From Syngnathus acus (Eukaryota > Chordata > Actinopteri > Syngnathiformes > Syngnathidae), in contig NC_051101.1 in the NCBI RefSeq assembly GCF_901709675.1, positions 13,727,416 to 13,791,415 on the forward strand: a stretch of DNA of 64,000 nt. Direction: 5' to 3'. This document shows positions 37,402 through 57,900 of the stretch, piece after piece. Made by a program: the position numbers and the translations under genes. How positions within the stretch are numbered: the stretch's first letter is position 1; every line of letters begins with the position of its first letter. Under the pieces are notes generated by a model. The model worked only from the letters and a program-made list of their open reading frames with translations, was not told where the DNA came from and did no database searches.

Positions 37402-38053
37402 CTCTTTGACTTCCTCAGCGGCCAGATTTCCATGAGGGCATCTTCTTCAGAGAACATTTTATTGCTGAGCCGCCCGCCCGCCTGCCTGCCCGCCGCCAAG
37501 GGTCCACCCCCGGTTGGCTCACCTTGCTCCAAAAGCGCCCACTGAAAGACGCAACAGCTGATCTGTTTTCATCAATGTAAAAATCAGAGATCATTAGCCA
37601 GCTAAGCTATATGGCAGATCCTGTTAAGCGTGTATGACGGCACATTCACGCATGTGTCCACTTATTTGTCATCAGCGTGCAAACTTTCATCTGCGTGCAT
37701 GTCTATGTGTGTGTAGGCGTAGGGGGAATCTGATCTGGTCTGGTCTGGTCTATGTGTGGGAGGGAGGAACTGCTCCCCCTTCCGCTGCCCAGACAGACAG
37801 ACAGACAGACGGCCGACCGGGCGGCCTGTTAGAGAGATCAGACTGTCAGACCAACTGAACCAGGAGTCATTAGTACGCACTAGACATCAGGGCTGTCTTT
37901 CACGCATACTCACGCTCAGTCCACATTGGATGGCTCGTCGCTCGCTCGCCCGCGGGGTGCCAACAAGGCTTTGGGCCTCCAACAAATAATAGCGCTCCGA
38001 TGCCATTCAGCCAAAACATCATTATGTAAATATATACATAATTCAATTCAATT

Positions 38054-38130
38054 AGATAGATAGATGGATAGATAGATAGATGGATGGACAGACAGACAGA
38101 CAGACAGATAGACAGACAGACAGATAGAAA
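38054..38130. repeat. (GATA)n/(GACA)n compound microsatellite
   Basis: Interspersed GATA, GATG and GACA units, the classical GATA/GACA-type compound satellite, just downstream of scx. Confidence 0.9.
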
Positions 38131-38700
38131 GAAAACAAGGTAACAAGTGTTGTGAGGCTCCACACCCTGGAAAGTCATCAGCACCAAGCCAGTGGCTCTC
38201 CGGGGAAAAGGAAGGAAGAGGCAAAGAGGAGGCGGAGAGAGAAAGAGCATGTGGAGAGGTAAAGAAGAGGACAGCAAAGGGACACAGGCAGATGTCTGTC
38301 CAAGAAGCTATACCTGCAGATTCAATTCCACCTCATCCATTCATCCCCCCTTTTCACATTCCTCTGTGCTCCTCCGTCTGTCTCATCCTGTATCCATCCT
38401 TGTGTCTCCCTCAGCTCTGATCTTCCTGCCCCCAAAGAGCAGAAAAGGGAAAAGGAAAGAAGAGACACAAGCACAAGGCCAGGAAGCGGAGAATTGCAAG
38501 TAGAATTTACGTGGATGCGACTGGAGCGAGCTGGAAAAAAAAAAAAAAAAAAAAGGCTAGCTCCATACTTTTTTCTTCCCCTCTCTTCTTTTTGAATGAA
38601 TATTGATCGCTCTGTTCATTTCTCCACGAGATACGAACATTGCAACTTGACAAGAGTTTTGCGGCAACAAAATATCAATGTGCTCGTGGATACAAAACAA

Positions 38701-38706
38701 TTTATT
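38701..38706 (-). terminator. scx: Candidate scx polyadenylation signal
   Basis: AATAAA on the minus strand, 575 bp beyond the scx stop codon in exon 3. First canonical hexamer noticed in that direction. Confidence 0.55.
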
Positions 38707-39281
38707 GACCATGGAGTTATTTTTCCAGCACAACACCAAAATATATTCTCAGAAAGGAAAAAAAACAACAAAAAGAGTTCCAGCATGTCATGCCATCAAC
38801 AAAAGGCAATATTTTGTGCAAGCCACTCTTAATTCGTTTTCAAGAAATTGATATGCTTGTTAAATAACATTGTTTCATATAGAATGTTATGTCACATAAA
38901 TATACATTTATATTACAGTTTACACAGCTTTTGATGGATACAAATTTGTCTTTCATGGATTTGTGTGTTTTTGTGATCATGTGCCAAGGGCTCTTAAGGG
39001 CGGGCGGGCGGTCAGGCGGGCTCTTTGCTCTTTGCAAATAACCTAATAAAGTCCCACAATGAAAGGCTCTTCATGGCTTTTATATGCACGTCAAAGAGGG
39101 TTTGGGGGAAAAAAGAAAAAAAAATTGTTTTTCCCCAAAGTGAAAACACCCCAAAAGTTCCTTAAGCGCGAAAAGTTAGACAAACACGCTGTAAAATTTG
39201 TGCTGCAGTACTTGAAAAAAAAAAAAAGTCCTCAAGTTACTGCATTGAAAAACAATAAATGACCTTTTCTTGATTGGGTTG

Positions 39282-46071
<6,790 letters not shown>

Positions 46072-46078
46072 CTTGAAT

Positions 46079-46099
46079 GCCGCCGCCGCCGCCGCCTCG
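46079..46099 (-). repeat. scx: GGC-repeat in scx 5' UTR
   Basis: Six near-perfect GGC units on the scx strand end just upstream of the start codon. Being non-coding and GC-only, they could affect translation initiation. Confidence 0.8.
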
Positions 46100-46553
46100 C
46101 CACTCGGTCCCTGGAGACTCTTTTTTTTTTTTTTCTGTAGACACTTAATTGGCTACAAAATAATGGGCCAGATGATTTGCTTTTCTAACTTGCAACAGCG
46201 GCGTGCGTGCGTGCGTGTCTGGCGAGCGATGGATGCTAAAAGTGCAACAGGTGGCCGGCTGCAGCTTCCAGGATCCTCTTTGCTTCTTCTCTTCACATCC
46301 CAAGAATCATTTTAGTCATTGACTTAAATCCTCTGGAAGAAAGTGGAGTGACAATGGCACACTCAAGTCTCCACTCGTGCGTTGTTGATTTGCTTCGAGT
46401 GACCTTGAAGTCAATTTGGTGGCTTGGGTCCCAAGTAGAAAAATGACTCACCGCCCGTGGCAGCAGTTTGTTTCTCTCTCGCTCGCTCTGTCTTTCTCTT
46501 TGCCGCTGTGCTCCACGTGTGCCTGCTGTCTGAGTGTTTCCGTCTGCCTCGGG

Positions 46554-46560
46554 GTTTATA
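46554..46560 (-). promoter_or_regulatory. scx: Candidate scx TATA box
   Basis: TATAAAC on the minus strand, 483 bp upstream of the scx ATG, in GC-rich surroundings. It would place transcription start near 46525 with a 5' UTR of about 450 nt. Confidence 0.5.
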
Positions 46561-46794
46561 GCCGGTGGGAGGGCCAAAAGACTCCCCTGCTCCTCCTTCC
46601 GAGAGGCACGGACGGGTCCCTCTGCTGCCGTCCGTCCACAAGTAGGCCAGAGAGATCGGAGGCAAGAGGCAAACCATAGGCAGGGGTTTATTTTGGCGGC
46701 ACACCAGAGGCTCAAGGGGGGATTCCACCCACGAGCTGCATTGCTTTTGCTGCCCATTGACTATATAGAGAGACATATGTATGTGCGTATATAC

Positions 46795-46798
<4 letters not shown>

Positions 46799-46829
<31 letters not shown>
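46799..46829. repeat. (TA)n microsatellite
   Basis: About 15 TA units, upstream of scx. Confidence 0.9.
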
Positions 46830-46832
<3 letters not shown>

Positions 46833-49800
46833 GTACCTTAGAGCCAAGATGGCTGCCAGTCACCTTTAACCTCATAAGTCACACCTGCAAAATCACTGAA
46901 TTGTTTGAAGGACCTGGTGGTCACACAGCTCTTGAAAAGCCCGTACGAAACCATTCAGAAATCATTAGAAAGCTGACCAATACTGGACTGGGGAAAAGTC
47001 ACCCATACAGAGTTACCTTCACTGGATTGTTGATTTCCTTGGAACCTTGATGCTACCTTTGCTTGCTCTGCCTACCTGCCTTCCATCTGTATCCAGCCAG
47101 CCACCCATCCATCTACCAAGGTAGCCCCAAGGTTTGCTTGAGTCTTTGAAATTGGATGCTATCAACCGATTAAGAGACAGCATGGCAACTTTGAAGTAGT
47201 GTACCACTGCAGTTGGCAAAAGATTGTTCGAGATCAATTCGAAGCGTTCAGTGTCAAGTCGGCTTTAAAGACCCTGTGCAGTTTTTCCACGCTTGCTAAC
47301 GACACTCCAAAGCAATATCCAGAAGTGGAGCTTGTTTATTAAAAAATGTTGCCTATGCACTTTATTGACAAGCCCAGAGTTTGCCTTTCCCTGTATCATC
47401 TTTTCCTCCCTCGGCACTCCACTCGATGTTGTTTATGTCTCTGGACAGCAGCAGGCTTGGCGGCCAGCAGCAGCCACAGAACTGGATGCCGGCCATCCAT
47501 CCGTCGGTCGGTCGGTCGGGGCTTGTGGCTGAAGCCGGGAACTGGATAATTATCCAGCAATGGCTAGTAAAAGCCGTGATATGAGAAGACTTCTCGCTCT
47601 GTCTATGTATATATATATATGCAGGCTCTCTAAATCATGCAGAAGAGACAAATATTTTTTATACATAGCGTTAGCATTTATTTAAATGAATCGGTGTCTT
47701 GTTGGACATTTTTACGTCTTGATGATCACTGCAAACGATTGCCTCTTTCTTGTCCTAGCCTACTGAAAGACTTTGGGATTTTATCAAGCATGACTGTACA
47801 ACTCATGGCTTATTCCCAGCTGACTTTGGGGAACGACGCTACTCCTGCAATTGTTTTTCCCAATTATTTCAATTTAATTTTTCAGATTTGGCCCCTTTTG
47901 TACTGCTTGGCAATCCAGGTGATGACTGCGAATAATACCATCATGCACCTCTATTCGTAATCTTTTTTTTTTCCCCATTGATAAGATTCCGTATTCAAAT
48001 GTTTTGCACAGGGTTGTTGTGAAGAAGGCGCCCTTTTGCAAATACCAAAATGTGATCTCAAATTTCAGGATTTTATACTGATGTAGAATGATGAGGGGAA
48101 AAAAAAGAGTGATTCGGTCATTCTTAGTAGCGGTGCCTACTATGGCTTTTCTACTCATGGAACAAATCCAGCGTTCAAAACCTAGACAGTGTATTTCACA
48201 GTACTGAGCGGCTGAGGGCAATAAAATAGTGCGAGATGTGCTGGAGTCGCTGTGGTCCATCCTGACTTCCTCTGATTTGCATCTCCCATGTGTGGCTCTG
48301 ATCTCACACAGTATCCAATTCTGCCTGAATTGATGCCTGCAGGCCAGAAAACATAACATAACAGGGGCTTTTCACAACCACACGTGGCAGCATTTTACCA
48401 AAGAATGTAGGAAAAAGAAATTATTTGATTTACAGCGTAGTAATTGGTACATTTGCATAAAATGACATGACAGCTTGACCCCAGTTCAATTGCCTGAAGG
48501 GGGGGTGTGCACGGAATTATTTAAAATTTGGGCAAATTGTAGAGATAGTCTTTTAAATGATCGTATAGCATGGGTACCTGTTGCTTATTGATGAATCAAT
48601 GACTAACAAATGGCGCTTGGGATTCTTGAAATTCATCCTATTCAACGCCATGTTTAATTTGGGGGGGAGGAATTAATTAATCGTGATTAATCACAGACCT
48701 TATGCGATTAATCAAGACAAGAAAAACCAACTATATTTTTCCCCCCCCATAAATTAGCAGATGCACTGGTGAGTGAAGCCGAAATGCCCAGTAAGGCGTA
48801 GCACATCTATCAAATTCACAAAGCCTCACAAAAATGATGATGCTAAGCAAGCCCAGACTACTTTGTGTCACCAAATTAGCAAGTGCGTCCAGGGCAGGGC
48901 AGGGCAGGGCAGGGCAGGGCAGGCAGGCACACCCAGATGAGCGAAGGCAGCCCAGCCCCAATCGAGCTTGCACTGGCACCAAAGTTGCGCCCAACCTAAA
49001 TAGGGCACGTTGAACTCTTTCAGCAATGTCACATCTGAATGAATGCTACAAAATAACAAGCAATACGAAAAAAAAAAGAAAAATTCTGGGCTCATTTGAT
49101 CATCTCAGACTAAATGAGCACAGCAAATCATAAGGTATTTTCATGCATGAGCACTCTTGCCTTATGATTATATCCCTAAAATAATAATCCTAGTTTATAA
49201 ATCTCGTAGTGTTCCCCTTTCAAAGTTGGAGCTGCAGCAGCTGCACAGTAGTAGAAGACCATCTGAGAGTCATTAGCTTTCTCTCTCTCTCTTTCTCCTC
49301 CTCTCGCTTGATACTCTTCTTGCAGCTCAGACGTATTATTCATTAGTCTGATGAAAAACACCCACCAACACACACACACACACACACGCGCAAGTATCAC
49401 CCCCGCAGTCTCAGCCCTTCTGTCATGGGACCTGTCGGAACTGGGAAGCAGGTCTGGACCCGACGCGGTACCGCAGAGCAGGCGTCTGCTGCGTGAAAGG
49501 GTCTCCAAGGAAGTGAGCAATATATCGCGCTCCTTGGACAATCATTTTTAGTCTGACAGTGACAGCAGCCGGACAGGAAGGGGGAGAAGAAGACTCTGGA
49601 CTTGTTATGGTGCCACTGAGCAGACGTCTTGAGAGGCTCATTACCAAAAGTCCAAAAGCACATGTCTACTTTCCGTGGCGGGCATGGACTGAGCTGAGCA
49701 GAAGGAAGGAAGGAAGGAAGGAAGGAGGGGGAAAAGAGAGAAAGACCGACAAATAAAAGTGGGATGGAAGGAAATAAAAGAGGGAGGTAAAGAAAAGCAA

Positions 49801-51059
49801 ATGGGGGGAGAGTTGGCTGCCAAAGCACCAGACTTGATGGGATTTTGCATGGGGGGAAAAACGGTCGGAAGTGCCCCCGCCCGCCCGCCCGCCCGGCCGC
49901 CCGCCTGCCTGCCCCGCCCCCATCCTTAACCTGCACCCCCACCACCACTTCCAGCCTCAGCTCCAGCCACGCTCTACTCCTTCCCCCCAGAGAGGCCGAC
50001 CGACTCTACAGCTGGCCTTATTAAAGCCAGAGAGACAGGAAAAAAAAAAAGAGGCAGAAGGAAAGAGAGGTCACACAACTGGAAGACATCAGTTGAAACC
50101 ATGCTCGCTCGCTCGCTCTTTTAGCTTTTTCCGTTCATATCCCGTTTTATGATGGAGTGATAGAGTTTCTCACAAACACGCTGGTGGTGCACTGGGTTCA
50201 AACACATCATAAAAAGCCATTGTTGGATTCTTATTGTCACCATGCTGTCAAACAATGACACAAATGCTGCTCCATTCAAGTCTGCCTTTCTTTCCTTTTA
50301 TCTTTGAGGATGTCCTTGCTTGCAATCAATTTGAGGGACGGAGGCCTCTTTCTGATCCTTTTGCTGCTGTCTTGCCATCGCACGTGTGGAGACCGGCTAC
50401 TGATCTGCTCCTCTGACGATGGCAAGAGATGGAATTTGCGAGGAAACAAAGAGCTGTAGATGCGCTTCAGCCTCTGTGAGCTTCCAATAGGAATTTGAAA
50501 TCATTTCATCTGTAAAAGTATGGTAAATGAGCACCAGTACTATAGAAAATGGATGAATGGTTGTTCATCCCAATTTCCCCTCATCCATTGGCCACAAAAG
50601 CGGTTTATTGCATTGGTGCAATTCTATTGAAGTGTTGACCCCCCCCAAATAAAATAAAAATGCTATACAGCATCATTCTGAGAGCTGTCTAATGGTTGAC
50701 AAGAATCACAACATATGGAAAGTGCTACACCACTGCAACCTATGCATTGTTAAGCTCAAAATATCATCAAAATCCAAATATTATTATCTAAAGGAAGAAT
50801 ATGATTACAGGTGATTTTCTTTTTCAAATATATCTGAATTATGACGAGCAAGCTTCCAAGCTTTGTCTGAACCCAGCACGCTAACTAGAATGATACTCAG
50901 GAGAGTCCAGACTTCTGCCAAAGTTGAACTGTAAGAAAAATTGTGGAGTGATATATTACTATATTCATATTTCTGTCTGTATGTTACCACTCCCTAGTTT
51001 ACAGAGTTTATGCAGCATATTGGATTGAGGGCAGGAGGAACGCAAATGGCAGGGAACAA

Positions 51060-51107
<48 letters not shown>

Positions 51108-53485
51108 CGCGAATCGACATGGCCGAGTCCAGTTTAACAGAGATGTGACAACCGGAGGAAGGAATCACTTGCATCGCCACTGAGGTGATGGGCACATTTC
51201 ACATTTTCTGGGTTATGCTCCGACAGGCAGGCAGGCAGGCCCACACGTGAATGTAAATGTCAAGTTGTTCACGCGCGGCCCCCTTCTAATTGTCCGAGGC
51301 GAGCTTTGCTTCACGAAAAATTTGCAGGATCAGTTGTGATAAAGTTTTCCAAATGTTTGGGCCGCTACTTGGCTTGAGAACATTCCATGGTGTCATGGCT
51401 GCCTGCCTGCTTCAAATGCCAAGCAGCTCACCCAAAGAAGTGCTACAGACATTTTCCAACCATCCAAAGATCAGTTCGTATTTGCCAATGACTCTTCTAA
51501 AAATAAGTGGCTTCGATGTTTTACCCTTTTTGAGGGGAGGAACCATAATTGGTTACTATGAACGAAAATAATCATTTCTCTGCATAAAAAAAAACGTAAA
51601 TATTTGCATTCAAACATGTGCAGAGTGGAAGCCGCTATTCATGGGGGATAAGGAACGGTGAAGAATGGGTTAGGGTTAGGGAAGAAAAAAAAAAACGATA
51701 AACCCCAACAATTCATTCAAGACACGCCCCTGTGATTGTATTCATCAAGGTAGATTTGAAAAAGCCCCAAGTGAGACTGTCTTACAGATGCCTTCCCCTT
51801 TGTGTCACTTGAGAATTTCCATTTGCCAAAAGCTGTGATGAGCCCGACCTCCGACCCTAATTGATTATCATCCTGCGGGCCGCAAATGCCGGACCCCTGC
51901 TGTCGACTCCGGCATTTTTGCTGCGAAAGAGTTAACAAAGAGCAAGCCCGGCCAAGAACTGAAAGGAAAAAAACAAGCTGAAATTGAGACATTTGATTCT
52001 TTCTACGAATGCACGTTATTAGGCTGAGGGGACCTGTGCGTTCGTTGTACAGTGAGGTCAGCAGTGGTCATCACCGCCTGACCAGAACACAATGGAAAAT
52101 CACACTCATACTTACTGAATGGGAAATGGATAAGCAGACGAAAAGTGAGGGAGGGAGGGCAAGAGAGTGGAAGAGGTGAGGGCAAAGTCGAACCATTGTT
52201 TGATGTTACAGTCTTGTAAAGCAGCAGCTGGACAGGCTTGGCCCCCGAGAACCACCGCAGCCGGCTAGTAAACCACACACAAACACAACACGCACACAAG
52301 CGCATAGAGAAAAAAAAAACCCAGTCTTTAATAAAGCTATCGCCAGGGAAACCGAGCAGACTTCCGAGCAGACTTGAGCAATGTGAGGCTCTTTTGACAG
52401 GGTCGTACAGCTTGATATCCTTTCGGCGAGAAGAAATGACAGAAAGAAAAAAAAGAACGTCTTTGAATCCTACAAATGGAGCATCTCATTGATGGTGCAG
52501 CCAAAAAAGCACAAGTTGAAAATACAGCAGAATCTCTGAAGTTGATGTCGTACCATTCCGAATTGGACTCCAATTCCATGGCTTTAAAACATAATACAAG
52601 AATCATTGTATGAATATTTTTCTTCTTTATATTTGTCTTGCTTTTTGTATTTTCAATCGCTATTAGAAGAATACCTCAATGACATGAACTTTCACAAAAA
52701 TCTGTCTGCACTATTTGCAGCTCACTCGTGTGTCATTAGGTACCCCCCTCCTGATTGTAGGAATTATAGCGGCATGATGACATCATGCTGCAGCTGACTC
52801 GGACCAAAGTCACCAATTGAGTTTCCAGGGAGATGATACTACGTATAAGGCATTCCAGATGAGGATTGTCTCATTATCACACACACCGCAGCTGACTGTG
52901 TGTTTATGTGTTTGTACATGTGTCTGTGACCATTTAAACTCTACTTGCAGTCAATTACCAGAAAATGACTTGTGCCGACTGTTTTCCCTCCAGAAAAACT
53001 AATTACAGGCTTTGGGTTAAGGTTAGGATTGCAGGAAAGTCCAACATTGAGTCGTTCCATGTGGACAACGCAAAAGCAAAAGCAGGGCTCGCCACTTAGT
53101 GAACACAATCCAAATCCAAAGGATATATTTGGACATTCAGACTGGGAATATTGCATCATCTTTGAAGCTACTTTGTTGTTCTTCTTGTTATTAATAGAAC
53201 GCTTGAAGACATGAATGATTCACTCGGCTGAATCATTTCTCATTTGACCAAAATTGGAAACTACTGGAAAACTATCGAAGCCTGCAGAGTGATGTGAGGA
53301 AATGGTAATAACGGTCATCGTTTGACGAATAAAAAACAAAAGAATTGCTTTGACGTAGAGTCGGACAATGTGACCGTGTCGTTTTGCTCAGCTCTATTTC
53401 GACTTACAAGTCTGCCGTGTGGTAAAGCCCTTGACGCTAAAGTGCTTGCATTGTGTCAGGGAATGTATGTCATGTTTGTAACCCC
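46830..53485. other. Intergenic DNA, no gene recognised
   Basis: No supported exon. It includes a fragment with repeated GATTAATC motifs (48670-48715, a decayed dispersed repeat), (GGGCA)n at 48891-48927, (GGAA)n near 49704-49727, a CCCG-rich run near 49876-49905, (GA)n at 51065-51103 and two and a half TTAGGG units at 51668-51681. Confidence 0.45.
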
Positions 53486-53489
53486 AAAA

Positions 53490-53695
53490 CTTCTCTCCGT
53501 TCTCTGCAGTCTGGAACCAAGGCCGGGTAATGGAACCCATCCGGCGGTCGGGGACCGACAGAATCCTCTACGGACAATGCGTACGTTCCAATCTATATTT
53601 ACAGGCACGCCGATACGCTCGGCCTTGAGTTACGGCCTCCGAGCCGAGCCGGTCTAACCCCGAGACTCATTTTGGTGGTCGTCATCGAGTTACAA
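53490..53695 (+). other. GC-rich exon-like patch of unknown nature
   Basis: A pyrimidine-rich acceptor (CTCTCCGTTCTCTGCAG at 53494-53510) opens a GC-rich stretch in AT-rich DNA. An AATAAA lies just beyond (53704-53709). A reading frame stays open to a TAA at 53655-53657 but has no recognised domain. It may instead be a decayed dispersed repeat, because motifs such as TTGAGTTACGGCCTCCGAG look repeat-like to me. Confidence 0.25.
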
Positions 53696-54099
53696 GCCAA
53701 GGAAATAAATGGTAAGAGAATCATCCAATTCCAAATGCTTAAAAGGTATCGTATGAAGCGCGCTGTTCTTTATAACCCGCAAATGAAAGACCCTTAAGAA
53801 GAATTTATGACGAGGTTCACATTGCTTTTGTGCATTTCTTTCTACGCTGCGTATAAATTCACATGTCAGTGGTAATCATAGGCCTGAATTCACTTTCACT
53901 GCTGTGACCATTCATTGCACTTTACAACAAGGTTTTGCTCTTTGGGAATTCTCATTTTCACCTATGACATGTGGCGGCCCACAATCGACCACTTCCGCCC
54001 GCCGGCGTGAGAAGCAACCTTGTTTGTTTCTTCCCAAGTACTTCCAGTTATGTCTTTGAGACCAGGAACACAAGTCCATCCCGTCATGAAAATAGAGGA

Positions 54100-54180
54100 C
54101 CCCACGGATGCCTGTGATTGGCTGATGATCAGTCCAGAGTCTCCCTTGCCTGTCGCCCCAAAACTCTGCTGGCTAATAAG
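54100..54180 (+). repeat. Decayed copy of common teleost repeat
   Basis: The order CTGTGATTGGCTGATGATCA, GTCCAGAG and CTTGCCTGTCGCCC follows the 3' half of the abundant fish repeat seen elsewhere in the window (normally ...GATTGGCTGGCGACCAGTCCAGGG...). Strongly diverged. Confidence 0.4.
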
Positions 54181-54764
54181 AACATGTGGAGAAAATGGAT
54201 GGGTGAAAACAGGACTTATCACTTGTCAGCGTCCTCTGAAGTTGGATCTTCAAATGGACAGGAAAAAGGGGGGGTGGACGAGGACGTAATGGGGTTTCCG
54301 ACAGTAGCCCAGACCTGACAGGTTCCTTCATATCCGACTTTATTCAGTCCCACGGAGGGACTCCACACATGGTAAAAGCATCGCAGCACAGCGACTCCCA
54401 CGCACTTACGCACACGGACGACACACATGGTCGCTCTCAATCAGGAAATGGTTTTTACTTCGACTTGAAAACCTCAAAAAAATCCAGGCCGAGGGGCTCT
54501 CGGTAAATAATTGGTGCCACTGCAGACTTGAAGATGGAGACCAGCTGGGAGAATGTGGACAGTAGAAGAGGACAAGGTGTGCTGGCAGGCAGGGAGATCT
54601 CCCTCCCTCCCTCCTTTCCTGTCCTCTTTGGCAGGGATTTTGAAAAGAAGCTACTCACCTCAGTATGAAGTTGTAAGAATGGGCTGAAATGGAACTAACA
54701 CCCGCGCACATGGAGACAAAGTGTGTCTTGGGTTTCCGCACGCCCGCACGCACGCCCGCCCTCT

Positions 54765-54990
54765 CCCACCTGGACTTGGCTAACACCTACTGGATGTGAG
54801 AGTGATGTTTATTGACTTCACCGGAGCATTTCATATCACAGTTCCTGCCAAGCGTGTTCTTAAGTTGTGGACCCTGGGACTTAACTCCTCCCATTGCAAC
54901 TGGATCCCAGACTTCCTGTGGAGCAGATTCCAGGTGGGAAGATGGGCAGTCTCACATTCACTGACTTGACCAGGAACACCCCCTCATGGA
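54765..54990 (+). mobile_element. LINE reverse-transcriptase fragment (L2/CR1-like), degenerate
   Basis: One frame reads MFIDFTGAFHITVPAK, then KLWTLGLNSSHCNWIPDFL, before an in-frame stop. This is the F-x-D-F-S-S-A-F-N-T-I-x-P ... L-x-x-L-G-L-x-x-x-x-C-x-W-I-x-D-F-L region of non-LTR reverse transcriptases. The catalytic FADD motif is not present and the copy is short and truncated at both ends. The exact clade (L2, CR1 or Rex1) is not settled. Confidence 0.75.
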
Positions 54991-54999
54991 GGTAGTGCG

Positions 55000-57900
55000 T
55001 TCACAGATCCAATTTTTCATCATTAGATAGATGAGAGCGGCCCCCAACTACATTTGACAATACCATCTGCCTTGATTGAGAACTGCAGGAAATGATGATT
55101 GACACGATTGATTCTTGTTGATGACCTCAACTTGTCCAGAGTCACTTCACAGCTGGTAGTCAGAGCAATTTTATATCTGAGCTCTATCCAATTATTTTTA
55201 CACTTGGTGGTTATAATCAAAAGCCAATTAACTCGGCAAATGTGTTTGCACAGACGATACTAATCCTGTGAGAAACACTAACAATTGAGCCATTTCATGG
55301 TTACTCAAAAAAGTGCATGCAAAGTGCTAAAAGCATATTGGGGCGGGGAACAAATGAGACAAATCTCAGCAAGGCAGTATAGGAACGAATCCAAGTCTCC
55401 ACTGCCAAAGCAGGAAAATATTTCATACCTTTACCAGCATATCCTGCATGCTAGGAAAGTAGCCCCTCGTGACTGGAAGGATCCACTGCACTATAAAAAA
55501 AAAACTTGACACTGAATGCCCAGTGATGTGGAGAACGTGTGAGTCATTGAGCACGTGTTGGTGTGACAAATCTCAATTTTTGTCCCTTTATTGTCACATT
55601 CATCAAAAAGTAGCATTCTGTGCATTCCATTGAAATGAAACATGTGCCCATGCACTCTCTCAACCCAATGTCTTGACTAATCATCAAATAAACACAATCT
55701 AAATGCGCAAAATACACGGTCACATCTTTGGACCCTTTGGGCTGCCCAACAACATGCCATTCTAAAAAGAATTATAGGAATAGTTTGCGTGTTCTCCCCC
55801 TGCCTGTGCCAGTTGAATGTGAATTTTTGTTTGTCTATGCGTGCCCTGCCTGCCATCGACTGGCAACCAGTTGAGGGTTTGGATAAGTCGAGCGCCTCCT
55901 TATTCCTGACTTGAAAGTCAATATTTTTCATTGTGGACATTTAGCATTTGCTTATGACATGGAGCAAAAATGTTCACTTTGCTTGGATGAGGTGTAATTT
56001 TGCCTGTTGCCACGAGACGGCGTAATAGAAGTGGGTGGGATAGGATGGGGGCGGCCAAACGTTCTCAGCCATAATAAGCAGCAGACGTGACTCATTGAAG
56101 ACCACAGCAGCCACAGACAGGTCTCTGGCAGACGCATAAATGAAAGCCAACGCTGCCTGCCTGCCCACTTTGTGAATGGGATTGCAATCATTTCATACAA
56201 GACATTTCTTGATGCTTCGGCTTAGCTAGAGTAGAAATAGGGTGGCAAAATATGAAGGGTTCATTTCGAGGAAGCTCCTTTCTCTCTTCCCCCCTCCCCT
56301 CCCCTCCCCTCCCCAGTGTGATTTGCTGCACTGATTTTCTTGGCCAAAGTCCCGCTCATCAAATGGTGGTGTGGAGAGCCTAAAAGGCAGCACAAAAACA
56401 ACATATCACCTTGTCAGAAGTGATTGTAGCTCTGATCCTCATCATTCTTGCCCAGACTTCCCCCATGGAGAGGTCCACTCAGCATGAAGACTAACACATG
56501 TTGGACAGACAGCCTGGTGTGGATTGGGCCGGCCCGCCTGCCTGCCTGCCTGCCTTCCTGCCTGCCCGGGGCGCTAGCGAATCTGCGGGCACTGGAATAA
56601 CAGCCAAATAACATATTACACAACATAAAGAACGGCAGCCAGTGAGCCAGCGAGCGGTCACATTACATGAAAAGTGCGGGCAGGAAGTGTTTTGCAACAG
56701 TGGAAAATCTTCAGGTCCACCAGACGGTCACACTTCATCTGTGGTGAGGAGATGGATACCTTCCCCACCATAAAGCCTGGATACGCACGCTGTCATACAT
56801 ACTCCCCCACTTTGGCTCCGCTCACGTTTTATTTTTCTTCCTCTTTCCTGTCAGTCTGACAATCACAGTCCCTTCTTTGCGCATCTCTTCAAATGTGTCA
56901 AATATAGAAATAGCATCCATAAGCCCGAAAAATGCAGCATTTCAGTTTCTCTTTTTTTTTTTTGCACATTTCTTTCCACCGACTGCACTGCAAAGTCAGC
57001 AAAAAAAAAGTGCCTTTCTCGGGTGTCCTGACTGTTAATCTTGTGTGTTTTCCTCCCTGATCTGCTCAGAAAACAAAGAAAGTATAAATACATTGATTTT
57101 CTTGTCTTGAATTGTTTACAGTAAATAGCACTTTGTGTTGTGATTGGTAAAATCCATTTCAAATATTTTTATCACTGCAATATGTTGTTGAGACAGAGCA
57201 AGATTGTATGTCTTGACTTCTAACGTGAAATTTAGTGGCAGGTCCACTTTTTCAACAGTAAATTGAGACTTGTTTGAAAGATGAGCTTTATGACTTCCTT
57301 GTGACTTGCGCACCTGTGATAATACCAAATTTGAATGATTGAAAAAGAAAAGAAAAGAAGAAAAAAAGTCCACGCTATTCACTCTGCTTTCTTCTCTCAC
57401 ACTCGTGGCCAACAATGAGGTGCTGTAAAATGGCCATGATGGGGGGCAATGTTAGTTCTTTTGCAAGCCTACTTGATCATCTCTCTTTCTCCACTTAAGC
57501 TTGACTCTTTCTTGGTGGCCACTCACACACACACACACACACACTTATGCCATGCACCCATCTGTTTGGCTTCATCGCTTTGGCCAGGTCTGCTTTTGAT
57601 TAAGATTACATCAGGCTTTGACCTATTAGTGTGTGTCGTGATCCTTTGCAAGTCATTCTGTGGTTCCAGGTTAAGCTCAAAGCCACTTCAGCAAATGCAG
57701 TAGGGGACCCAGGAACATGAAATCCCTTCAACGTTTTTGTCATGTGGAGTCTCACAGGATGAGTGGCCGTCTCGTCTGCCTGCGACCCATTTGGCATCCC
57801 AAAACATAAACCAAGGTAGCAATTTGTGAATCGATTCTTCTTTTAACCTCATATCCTGAGCATTTTTATTCTTTTTGGAAGGTCCAATTTCTGTTCCTTA

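Noticed and set aside
51660-51685. TTAGGG-like repeats as a telomeric or fusion signature
   Set aside because: Only about two and a half units; common by chance in a repeat-rich genome.
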